This document shows positions 13,932 through 25,900 of a DNA stretch of 64,000 nt, piece after piece. The DNA comes from Centroberyx gerrardi (lineage: Eukaryota > Chordata > Actinopteri > Beryciformes > Berycidae). Each line of letters begins with the position of its first letter. The stretch's first letter is position 1. The translations under genes were made by a program, and so were the position numbers. The notes under the pieces were generated by a model. It did not search any database and was not told where the DNA came from. It saw nothing but the letters and a program-made list of their open reading frames with translations. Where the stretch lies: positions 25,067,340-25,131,339 of the forward strand of contig NC_136003.1 in NCBI RefSeq assembly GCF_048128805.1, in the 5' to 3' direction.

Positions 13932-16900
13932 ATGGTACAGAAAAGTAGTATGTCCAGGACGCCTTCGACCTCAACCCAGGAGATCCAAATGGACATGTTC
14001 GACCATCATCCACACACGCAGGTAAGACAGCGTAAAACAAATGGAGGAAAATCAAATATTATCGACAGAAGAACGGAAACACTCTGTACAGACCGACGCT
14101 AATTGCGGGAACGGGCTATTTTGACAATAACCGAGCGTGTTTGACTTCGTAAGCTTAACAGGTTGTTCCACAATTAAAGTGATTTACCGTGCGGAGTCTA
14201 AAATGCTGTTTCTCTAGTGTACGCGGCACTGATTTAAGCGTGAATTCCCATCCATGTGATAATTAATTCTGAGAGGAAGAAGCAGGAATTGATTGAATAA
14301 TTTCGTCTCGTAGGTAGAGCGCGCTTCAAGTCTGGCGTTTTACAGGTTGTAGTCTCTGCCTCCTGTGGTTTGGGATGTGTTATTTCATCCATGGCCTGCG
14401 TCTAACCCGTAATTGGATTGCTTTTAATAATTCGCCAGCGTGCAGGTAACCACATTATGTGGAGATGTGATGTAAGGGTTGTCTATATGCTGTCTGCTAC
14501 CGGGTGCTTAACGAGGAGAAAACCACGCCTTGGTGTAACTAATATGTAATTAACAAATCGGATGAATATTCATCTTTTTAAATTTTGATCTGCCCAGCTG
14601 GAGGACAGTCTAACCAATCTAATGTGAAATAGCTTAATGGATGGTTTCTAAGTTTTCATACTTGGCATGAGCAGAAATTGTAAAGTAATACGCTTATCTA
14701 ATATTTCCAGTCTTATATCCACCAAAATTGTCATGAAATTTGTTACAGTAAATATAGCCAGACACATTTCCAAAAACCACACACACTTCTATGCCACTTG
14801 GTGTATTGAATACCCTATATTGAATAGTTATGTTATTCCTTTCCTACACAAAATGTTAGCCCAAAACTTTGGACAGTGTAACTTTTTCACAGATGCAAAT
14901 AGCTTTTTGGAAGTGCTATGATGTGGCTGGACTTGTGGGCAAGATTAGTCATAATAATTTAAATGGGAGGAATACAAAATGATGAGAATGTCCAGAACAA
15001 ACACGCCCACACTGAGCTCCATCATTGTCTTTTTCCAGAGAAAAAAAATCACCACACCACCACAGACAGCAGCATAAAACAACCCAGAGCCTAAACCCAT
15101 GCCAAGTATACATCCTGCTCTCTCTCCTTTTTACTCCCACTCCTCCCATCCCCTTCTCATCTATTTCCTCCCCTCCTCAATCCACCATATTCCCTCTGCC
15201 TTTGTATCCACTTTGCTTTGAATGTCCCACTGTCTATTTTTCTCTCTCTATCTCACCTCTTCCTGTCTGTTTTTAGCAATCAGATCTCTATCCGTTTGTG
15301 TGGCGGTGGTGAGAAACAGATGGACCCCCTCCTTGTGCCAGGCAGCAGGGAATGGGTTTGTGTGTGGCACCTCTGATCAATTAGATATAAAGTTCATGCA
15401 GACCTGCAGCGGGTCACGCTGGCATATGTATTTATAACTCAGCTGTGGGGAGACAAGCAGGGAACCGCATTTCTAATATCCTGGAGTCCTGGATCTACTA
15501 ACCCCCCCCACCACCCCGCCTCCCTCCACCCCCATCCCAATACACAGCAGAATAAGTGAATTGTGGCCAGAGAATGCTGAACTGATCCGAATCAGGGCCG
15601 GGGCGGGGAGGGGGGGAAGGGGAGGGAGAGAGGGACGGAGGGGACGTTTGCTTAGATTAAAGATTGTGTTTGTCGACTGGCAGAGACAGCGGAGCAGTGT
15701 TGAACTCTGGGAGAGTAGAATATTACATGGAAGGTTCTGGCTGGAGTAGACTGTGGTTTGCATTACGTTACAGTGATGTTGTCGCCTCCCCTTCCCCCCC
15801 GCACCCTCACTTCCCACCCTCGCACTCTCCCTCCCCACCCCACCCCACCCCGCTCACACCAGACCCTCTTTAATTATACACTTAACCTCTGAGGTTGTTT
15901 ACCAACAGGAAGCCTCCCCTCCCTACTTCCTCTGGCATTTCCCTGCCCTTTGCTGTCGGGAACTCGCCCCATCACGGCTCCGCTGAGGAGACCCCCACCC
16001 CACCCCATAGACACACACACATCCACCCGCCCACCCAGTCACACATACACACACACGCTCTTTCCCCCCCCCGCCCAAACTCAATTGTGAACTTGTCACA
16101 GAGCCGAAGTTTGTTGATGGAAAAATAAATGCAATGCTGTAATTCTTCCGTCGCCCTTCACTAGCTCATCTTCATCAGAATCTTTATTTAATTCACAGAC
16201 ACAAAATGATCAAAACATCACAGTACGCCACAGTAATCATTAACAGCCACGATGCTGCTTGGGCAACATGTCTGAGGCAGCGTAGATGGAACAGTTTTGC
16301 CAACAGCGATGACCATCAGTATGTTTTATCACCATACTTATGGGTTACTTTCCCTTAACCCACTATGCTCTCCACAATAAACCTTGGGCTTGTCACATTT
16401 GCAAATTCCCATCTAATTCCCAGGTTTGCCCATTTCCATTTGCCACCCACAAAAATGTTCTTATTTATCATCACCTTTCGTTCAACTTTTACATCTAAGA
16501 CAGGAAGGATAATTCAGCTACTTGCAGGAGTTTGTAAGACCGTGACAGTGTGATTCAACTGTTAACTTGTAGGGTGTATCACAGTTTGCTTGCTGTGCGA
16601 CCTCCTGCCCTGTATGCACCCCATCAACAGCAGTAAATCAAGCATGACACACAAGGCTAGTGGCATTACTTTTGAACCGCAGGACGTCGAAATGAATTCA
16701 AACGAATTCGTGAACACAGTCTTTGGGAACGAGTGTCTGATATTGTGGGGGGGGTTTCCGTAAACGCTGGAGAGGTCGTACATCTGAAGGCCTTGTCCTG
16801 TCCCGTCTCAGACGACGATGACCATGATAAGAAATACTGTTTACAGCTACAGGTAGAGGGAGATCACTGCTGTTGGGTAGTTAACTAGCAGTGGATTTTT

Positions 16901-19900
16901 CCTGCTGATCAAAGCATAGCCATGAGATACACAGACACTGTCGACATGTTTGAAGTTTTAAGTGGGCTAGTAGTGTGCAGCTGACTGATAAAGTTCACTG
17001 TTGACTCAGGTGTACATACATGTGTGTGTGAGTGTGTGTGTGTGTGGGAGGCGGGGGTGTCGGTTTGCTCGGAGCAGGTGTGTGGGAGAACATTGGTGGA
17101 TGTTCTTGTTTCTTACAGCGTGTACGAAAGAGAAAAAACAGGTCAGAGGGCGAAAGCTGTCCGATGTGTTTTTGATCAAGTGGAGAGATTACACGCATGA
17201 AGATTCAAGCGTTAGAGCTGATCATGCATGCTCATGTTTGGTGCAGCACAACACGGTAGACAGAAAAGCAGGGGGCATCCGGATTTGAACCGGAGACCTC
17301 TTGATCTGCAGTCAAATGCTCTACCACTGAGCTATACCCCCTGTGAGGTAACATGCGGGGAAGTGTCACACGTGTGCTGGGTGTGTCAAGTCGAGTCAAC
17401 TCTTTATTCTCCCCGAGGGGAAATTTTGTTTTGTTTGCAGCAATGGTAAAAAATTCACGACAATAACCACACAGCAGTCGACATATATGACGAGACTTTC
17501 AAGAGTGTGTGACGTGTTTTAACTGTGACATCAACCTGCTAAGGGACAACAGATGGAAAGTAGCCTGGTGGGGCTAAACCTGGCATATTTGGTTTTAAAT
17601 GTTAATTAATATGCACTGTTCCTATTGAATAAATAAATAATAAGAAGAGAGAAGCCTCCACAGGACGTCAAGTAGCCTTGTACATCCCACCAGCACTAAT
17701 ATAATGCAATATTAGTTCTAAAAACAAGGTCACATTAACACATTAACATATGTTTGGTCACATTTACATACTGTATGTTTCTGTGCCTTGTTTTGTAACC
17801 ATTATCGTGACCAAGCAGTTCCTTGTGTTTTTTTTTTTTTACACACTGGAGGAACACAGGCAGTCTAAGCCACCGGGGCTCTTGATTGCCAACAAATGCG
17901 ATTAGTCGGCATTGTGTAGCCATGGCGATGCGGACAGGGTGGGCCCGTAATGCAATGTGCGGCCTCTGCCCAACCCGGATAGGCCATTTGCCAGGGGTCT
18001 GCCAATCAGATTACAGGGTCCCAGTTTACATCAGGACATGAATAATGACCAGTAATGAAGGCTGTGCATGGCGAGACTGGAATGAGACCAGGACACGATT
18101 TCTCTGGTTAACTCCCTCTCCAATCTGGGAGTCGGGCTGCTACATCGCTGGCTGTTCCCTCTTATCTGCCTGTCTGATCATGTTCAGAGGCTCTCACAAA
18201 TGGTAAACCAAATGTTAACGGTTGTCATGCTCCCAAAGACTAACAACAACGGTTTCTAAGAAGCATATCAAGATGTATTCGGGGATCTCTAAGGTGAAAG
18301 CAATCATACGTCTAACTTTTTTTATGTTTTTCTCTTTTCTTCCAAATCCTCTTGACCTCCCCTCCCCTCCCCTCCCCTCCCAAATCCTCCTTTTTTTAGG
18401 GAAAGTATGCCAAGAGGAAGAGCCGATTTAAGCGCTCAGATGGAAGCACCTCCTCTGACACCACCTCCAACAGCTTCGTCCGACAGGTAACATTTTAGCC
18501 TTAATCCTTCGCTCAGAGCACCCGCTGCTGATGAAAAGCTAATCCGGGTGCTAGACTAAAGGCCCCCAACTTTCTTCTTGTTTTATTTTGTGAAGAATCG
18601 TATGAAAGTTTAAGGGAGTTTAAACGAAAGCTTTAAATGCTGGGAATTCAGTAGCTCCTGATCTGTTTTATCTTCTCACAGATTCTGTTTAATTTTTCCC
18701 CATCGCTTTTATTGTTTCCCCCTGGATTGAGATTTTTAAAGAATTTATCTTTACCTTTAAAAAAATGTATTGTTTACTTGTATGGTTTGTCAAATGATTA
18801 TTGACAAGCATAAGACCTAACACAATTTTTTGGTGAACCTGGCCTTAAAGTGAATTTTCTAGGCAACTAAATCCTCCTATCTGCCTTAGAAACTAACAAA
18901 ATGTTGAGTAAAGTGAGTAAATGATAGGGGGAGAGTTAGTTTCGTTTAGGAAAAGAATAATAGATACTCACTATATGGACACTATTCAGCACCAAATCAT
19001 CCCTTAAATCTGGGTTTTACAACATTTTTCATATTGCAGTGTATCTGTCACATACAACACAATACAACCCAGAACATTTACACCCAGAACATTAGACATT
19101 TTGCCAATCCACATACCACTGACCCACTGTACAGTTATAATGCTTCACTTTTACCAGCCCAAACTTTAGCAGTTATATAGTTCTAATCAAAAAAGTTCCT
19201 CATTTTTCAGAAAAATGCTACTTCATAATATTTGAGTGTATATTACTGTATGTAGGTCTAAATCATATGTTAATCCTTGCGTATATATATATATATATAT
19301 GCTCTTCATCCTTAAATCAGTGAACTCATCTTCACTGGATTCAAACACCAAAGCAAGTCTAACATGTGATGACATGATCCACTTAATACTGAAGTGTTTG
19401 GTTCCTGGAAGTAAAGCCCAGCTGGATCTTTTTTTCTGCATCATTACTAGAATTCAGAGTAAAATCCTCAACACAAATATAGGGTTGAGGGAAGAATACA
19501 CAAAATTAGGGTCACATGGGAAAGGTCACTTCCAAGAGCCAATACAGCTATGTTCAAATGAATGATATGAGGTTTGTTATTCTAACAAGGCCTAATAATA
19601 CATGCACAAAAAACCACTGTCAAATTTGGTTTAAAATCCCTGACACCCATAAGGTAAACTGAGCTGAGGGCAGAATTAAATGGGTGTCGGTTGCCCCAAT
19701 GTTTGCACTTTTATTTTCACAGTCAATTTTCCCCCTAGTTTATTTGTTATTTTTCATATATTACCGCTCGCTGTTCTTTGCCTGTTTTATCCACTGTGAC
19801 TGTGAAAACCAATACCGTCTTCAAATATGCACTGTGTTTTTAATACACCCACCTAGCTTCTTCATCTCCTTGTCTTTCTCTCTTCACCTTCATGTGTCAC

Positions 19901-22893
19901 ACAGCCCACTTAGTGTATCTCGCACACTGATGCGGCTTTGATACGCATCACCAGTGACAACAGTGAACCCCCTATGCCTACGCCTATACATAGCTTCAAC
20001 GTCACATCGCGGACGTTTCCATGCAGAGTTGGAGCTGAGTTAGATGGAGAAACAGTGGTGAAGCGTCTCTCTAGCAGGGATTCCCCCCCGGGCTCACATG
20101 GTGATTATCAGCTTCCTGGTTTCTTGCCCCTGGTGTTGGGCTTAGACCCCCAGACTTTCTAGCTTTGTCAGGATGAGCTGATGGGGACCTATCAGCAGGA
20201 GAGATTCATTTCCCTGCTGAGAATGGGTCAAAAAAAGTCTCTCTTTACCAGACAGGAACATTTCCTTCCTGGGGGGAGTTCATGGGGGCGGGTTAAGTCG
20301 CCGCACGCTCCTGACCCGAGCAGCAGTCCTTGTCTGGACATGACATTTTTCAAAGCCACACCGTGTCACGGCTAAATGAGGCCCCACCTTTTCCGTCTGA
20401 CCTCTTCATTTGTGAGAGGAAATGATTTGCCCCGCGCCGAATGACATTTACCTGCTCGGTACCGGTGTCGCTCTAAAAAAGAAAACACTCCCCTCGCTGT
20501 CGGCGAACAGAGGGAGCTGAGCTCTCCTGTGGATTCGAAAGGTTAGCTGCATCCTCGCCCGCACACACACTGCCCTCCCCACCGCCTCATCCTTCATTAA
20601 CTCCGTGTCTGCTCCACTTGGCATGGTGAAGGACCACGTGCACCGGGCCTGCAGGTTAGGCAGCAGCAGTAGCACAGGGATTCATAATCACTCACACTGT
20701 ATGAGGAACTCATTACCCGTAGTAAGGATGATTTAACACTTCCTGAGATAAATAGGCTCCCATGTCTCATGCTACTGCACCGCATTTCACTCATCCGGGC
20801 TGCCGCTGGAAGAAGTTGGGTTTTTAAACAGTCTAAATGCTTTACATCGCACACATACGGACTGTGTGACTCTGCCATTTAATATATGAGTCTGTAACTA
20901 CAAACACACCCATATTAGGACTGAAAAACCTGAGTGCTAAATTACCTAATGCTCAAACATAGGCTTTATTTACATCAAAGAAATATGCTGGCACTCCATA
21001 GGTAATTGTACATGTAGCTTATGTTTGCCTCCCCTTGTACAACTCAAAGAACAGCCCTGTATAGGCTTTATAGTCTCACACACACCTACGCAAGCACACG
21101 CTCTCACACACACACACACACGCACACACAAATACATAAGAACCACAATCAACCAACGGTGGAGCTGGTTGGTACACTCAGCCTGGTTTCCATGGCAACC
21201 GGGCCACTGAATCTCCCTCTGTGTGCAGGCACAGTGGGATGGAGAGACGAGATGGGTCTGTGTTTGTGCGCTTGTGCGTGTGTCTGTGTGTGTTTCTCTC
21301 TGTGTGTGTGAGTGTGTGTGTGTGTGTGTGTATGGATGCAACCTACGTGCTTGTGCAGTGTTCATTTGTGTGAGGGCTTGAACAGAACCACAGTCCGTCT
21401 TCAGGTGTGCAAAGACAGGCAGGACTCTCATACTGCTGTTTTGTAAGATAGGCAACATGTCCTCTGTTGTTCCGGGAGCATGCGGTGAGGTTGTCATTAA
21501 ATAAAACTCAATTTGATGGCAGCTGGGATTTTTATTTCCAAATTTCTGTTCCATCTCTTTGGAAATGAAAATTGAAACCATTTTATGAGTAGTCTGTTGT
21601 GTGCTATGTCATCAACAGCCCATAACTACATGTTTTCATAGCAGGATAGATCACAAGCAGACACACACACACACACCATGATAATATAACATCACATGAG
21701 GGGGTTGGGCAAGAGGAGCACATAACATCAGATCCATTAAAACTGTTTTTGCAATCAGTCCAACAATCACTGATGCCCTGTAGCCATACTGCTACAGTGA
21801 GCAGGGATGCGCTGTTCCCCAACAGACAGTCAGTGACCATAATCACTCTGATGCCAAATGAATGAAATCCTAGGCAGCTATTACACTGACAAGATCCATC
21901 TTGCATTTAATAAACCGTGAAATCTGCCCCGCTCATCCAACTTAGAAGAAAACCATCCACCAATTTGCTGCTTCTCTTTGAGTGGCATCAAGTCCATTTT
22001 CTTTCACATGGCTCTTTAGCCATGATAATTTCTTGCCAATTTGGCAATAAAGAGAGAAATCCTGCTGCCATATGTGAAGGGTTTCCATTTGGAGAGCGGG
22101 GTGGTGAGGGGGTATAATCAGTCCTCCTGTCAGTCCTGGCATTTGAATCCCAGTAAAACACCAGTTGCTGCTGTGGCTGGCTGCACAAGGAGCTGTTCAG
22201 GCCAACTGGTGGGTTTGTCACCAGCTCTCTTCACCCTCCCCAACTGACTGTGTATCATCAGCTAGCAACACAGGAGAGGAAGAGCCTCCAGCTCCGTAGC
22301 CATGGAGAAGCTCCCGCCACCGAGTCAGAGGTCGCCCTCTAGTGGACAGATCAGACCTCCAGCCGCCCCTCTCTCCCTGCAGATCTCCACCTTCAGCCTG
22401 GTGCCATTTTAACACTGCTGGCAGGTCACAGTGAATAGGTATAAGTGTGAATCACTGTGGCTCACACTTACCAAGTTCAAGATTCAATTTTATTTGTCCC
22501 AATGACATCATGATCGACAAACATTTATATATAATAACTCCTGTCTGATATGAGCAAGATATCGTGAGGTATTGCTTTGCTGAGGTGGGATATATAAGAA
22601 CTCAAATAAAAACATGATTAAGTTATTAGTAGCTGACTGTCTTGGACTAAATCTAACACCTAGTTGGTATCAGAATGAATCACCCGATGGATTTTGAAAG
22701 GTAACTGTTCAGCAGAGATACTTCAGAGGCCTAAGTGCTGATTGCCACCAAGTGTTTGGTCTTATAGATCTTTGTGCTTCATGTCCTTGTGTCACTGCTG
22801 TTGCACTGACCCACTGACGCCCGCGCCTTCTCTCTGTTGCCCCTCCTATATTATCCCCTTGTCTGATACCCTTTTCCGGATGGACAAGGGGTT

Positions 22894-22932
<39 letters not shown>

Positions 22933-25900
22933 GAGAGAGAGAGCAGGACAGAGGGTGGGAGGGATGAAGGAAAGGGGGGGTTTCCCTGGGCACTGCCCCA
23001 GCCCCTCTCCCACGTCAGTCGGGGCATTGAATGGCTGACGGCTGCATACCGAGCCTCCTTCTGGGTCTCGCTGTGTTCACGTCCCTGTTTCTGTCCGGCC
23101 AGGGCTAAATATAATTCCCCAGTTTGCAAATGTAGCACAAGTCCTGCAACCCGACCCCCGGCCAGCTCCAGCTCCCTCGCTCGCTCACTCGCTCGCTCTC
23201 CCTTCCTCTACACAAGGTTCAGGTTCTTCAGGGGTGGGGGGTTTGTGTGTGTGTGTGTGTGTGTGAAGGGGTTGGGGGTTAGGAGAGCGCTCTCCTATTT
23301 TCACACACTTGTACTCTTCTCTGGCTCTCTCTCTTGTCACACACACACACATCACATACACATACACACACACACATACACACGTATTCTTGTGTCACAC
23401 TTGCACACAGAGAGGCACACGCACAAATACTCACACTAGTCGTCACTTTTCTCTCTCACGCACATACAGTCATACATACACACATAACCCCCGGCTGTGT
23501 GGACTGTGGCTTTGCCCCCCTGGTTTGCCGTGGTGTGGCGAGCGTGGCAAACGAGGTATGGATATGACCGAGAGGATTCACAGGCCCGTCATGGTAAGAA
23601 GGATCTGGATAAACCTACCAGCTTTACAGTTTTGCCGTGTCTGTCCAGAGAGAGAGGGCTGAACTTGAAGAAGAGTGTGTTGGAGTTTCTGTGTGTGTGT
23701 GTGTGTGTGTGTGTATCTGTGAGCCTGTGGGTGAATGGACTATAGAAAGTTGGGTGGATAGTTTTGACTCAGATGTGACAGGAAAGCGTAATTTGCCGTC
23801 CGTGTTGTGACAGCGCCGTATCTCCTCGTCTTGGGCTTTCTTTGATCCCCCTCTTTTGACTGCGTTGAGCGATTCCATTTTGGGCTGGGCCACAGCTGCT
23901 GGAAAGGCGCTGTGTTTTTAATTAGACTTCCAGTCCCACTGGTCGCCTCTTACTGCTATGTGAGCTGCCTGCCCGGCCGCCCCAGCACCATGGCCATTTC
24001 AGGGGGCTTGTCTTTCTCCGCGGGCCCCCTGGTTCTAGACGGGCCTGGGCCGGATCGAGACTTGGCCTGTTATTCTAAATGACACAGTGGGACTCAAGGA
24101 TTTCATATGAGCATCCAGCATAAATACACTGGTTAACAAAGAGTTTCCAATTACTACACCGCTTCACAGTTTTGTGTCTGATGTTGATTGTTTGGTCGTT
24201 CTGTTTGCAGTTTCCATGTTTTTGTGTTGCTGGATTGTATGTAAAATTTTTCCCCAGAAAATAATTAATCAAGGACTTGCTATTGCTAAAACTTGGGTCC
24301 CTTCTCCGCTTGTTTGTGGATCTGGGTATTTCCAGTTAGTTCTGTCCATGACTCATGCTTTCTAGTTATCCCTCAGCACTTCAGGGCCTTTTGAGACCGG
24401 CTTCCCGGCGTTACTGTGGCCGTCCAGCTGGTTGCCATGACACTGCTGTGACAGAGCCGAGCAATATGGCCATTTACAGCCACCGGCCACGACGATGAGG
24501 CAGGGAATCTTTCTTTTACGGCTCCTCACTTTACATCTGCCTTTTATCTCTTCTGCAAACAGTTTTCCTTATCTTCCCCTTTTGCCTGTTCCTTACCTGC
24601 CTTTTGATCGTTCGCTGAGCTAATCTCTCTTACGGCGCTGGATGTGATGTGAATGCACAGTGGAACTGAGACCTGAGTGCTAATGCATTCTGATTGGCTC
24701 TCAGCTGTCTGAGATGCTGAGATGCTGTGAGATGTTTGATGACTGGGGCCTCAGAGATAAAGCAAATGGGAGGAGGTACACTGCTTTTCTCTTGATTACA
24801 GTCAGTGTGATATTAGGCAATTGATAATAGATATTTAGTTGTCTAGATTAACTTCCCAAAAGTGGTGCATTGACATCATCCGAGCCTGAGACATGTTTAG
24901 ATATTTTTACCTACAGTATATAATTATCAGGACAGGAGTTAGCAGTGTGAGCGCTCAGATAATAATCACATAGTCATACATTGTGAAGTTTGACACTGCC
25001 TGCTGCGATGTTCATGCAGGTAGCGGATCAGATCCTTCAACCTCCCCTCTATCGTCAGGACAGGAAGACGAAGGGGCGACGACTTCTTGTATTTCATATG
25101 AAAATATAAGAAAGGGGGAACGGAATTGAAACGAGTCAAATGTTGGCCCATTCGATATGCGCATAATATAAGCTTTCAGTGGTACGCTTACCCATGATGA
25201 TGGAAATGTTCTTTCCAAATGAGGATCTGCATTCCTGCGTCCAACTACTCCTTTTTTTTTTTTCCAACCTCCTTTTCCAGTGAAACCATTTGCAAGGGCG
25301 CCATTGCATCAGAAGAAACAGCATTAACGCATTTCCTTGCTGCAGGGCAACTCTTTTCAACCCTCATTATTCAAAGCACTTGTCTCTCGCCGTCCCGCCC
25401 TCGATCCTTATTTCATGCTTCCTCTCTTTCTCTCTCTCTTTCTGTTTCCCTCTTTTTTTCCAATCTATTCAATATCAAAGCTAAGGAGGTGTAAATTCAT
25501 CACGGTGGCAGCCACTTTGTAGAAAATGGAGGGAGCAGGAGAAACCCAGTCTGCTCATTTTCGTGATAATTATTGAGTCTCACCTCTCACACCTCTGCTT
25601 GTGTTTTTACGATTTCTTTGTTTTCTGTTGTTGGGCTGCCGAGAATAGTTTGGATTTTGCCAAATAAATGTAAAGTTGTAGCTCTTCAGTGGTCGGTTTA
25701 TGTAGTCTTGTTAGTGCACGCATGGGTATTTACCTCCTAAGAAAAGTCCCTCAAGCCATAATATCTTGTTTTGATGTAGTTTTGAGCATAGTGTCATGTT
25801 ATTTTCCCTGCCTATTGACCAGGCTGTGGCCTCAGAGCGGCAATAAGCATAATGCGAGAAAATAGTTCATTGATCACCTGTTGAAAAGCTGTTATTAAAT

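Larger units (their letters stand above)
14022..18399 (+). other. cacnb1: cacnb1 intron 1
   Basis: 4.4 kb. It contains a tRNA-Cys gene on the opposite strand (17270-17341) and strand-biased C-rich and G-rich blocks at 15500-15860 and 16000-16080. A possible LINE tail in reverse orientation lies near 17395-17430 (tctccccgaggggaaatttt). No other exon was recognised. Confidence 0.7.

Noticed and set aside
18272-18292. Possible extra cacnb1 first exon MYSGISK before exon 2
   Set aside because: It would join exon 2 in frame, but the donor (gtgaaa) is weak, the peptide is unlike any beta N-terminus and only 107 bp of intron would remain.
20970-21581. 203-codon minus-strand frame with THTHTH/CVCV runs
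   Set aside because: Produced by CA/GT microsatellites; low-complexity translation with no start context or homology.
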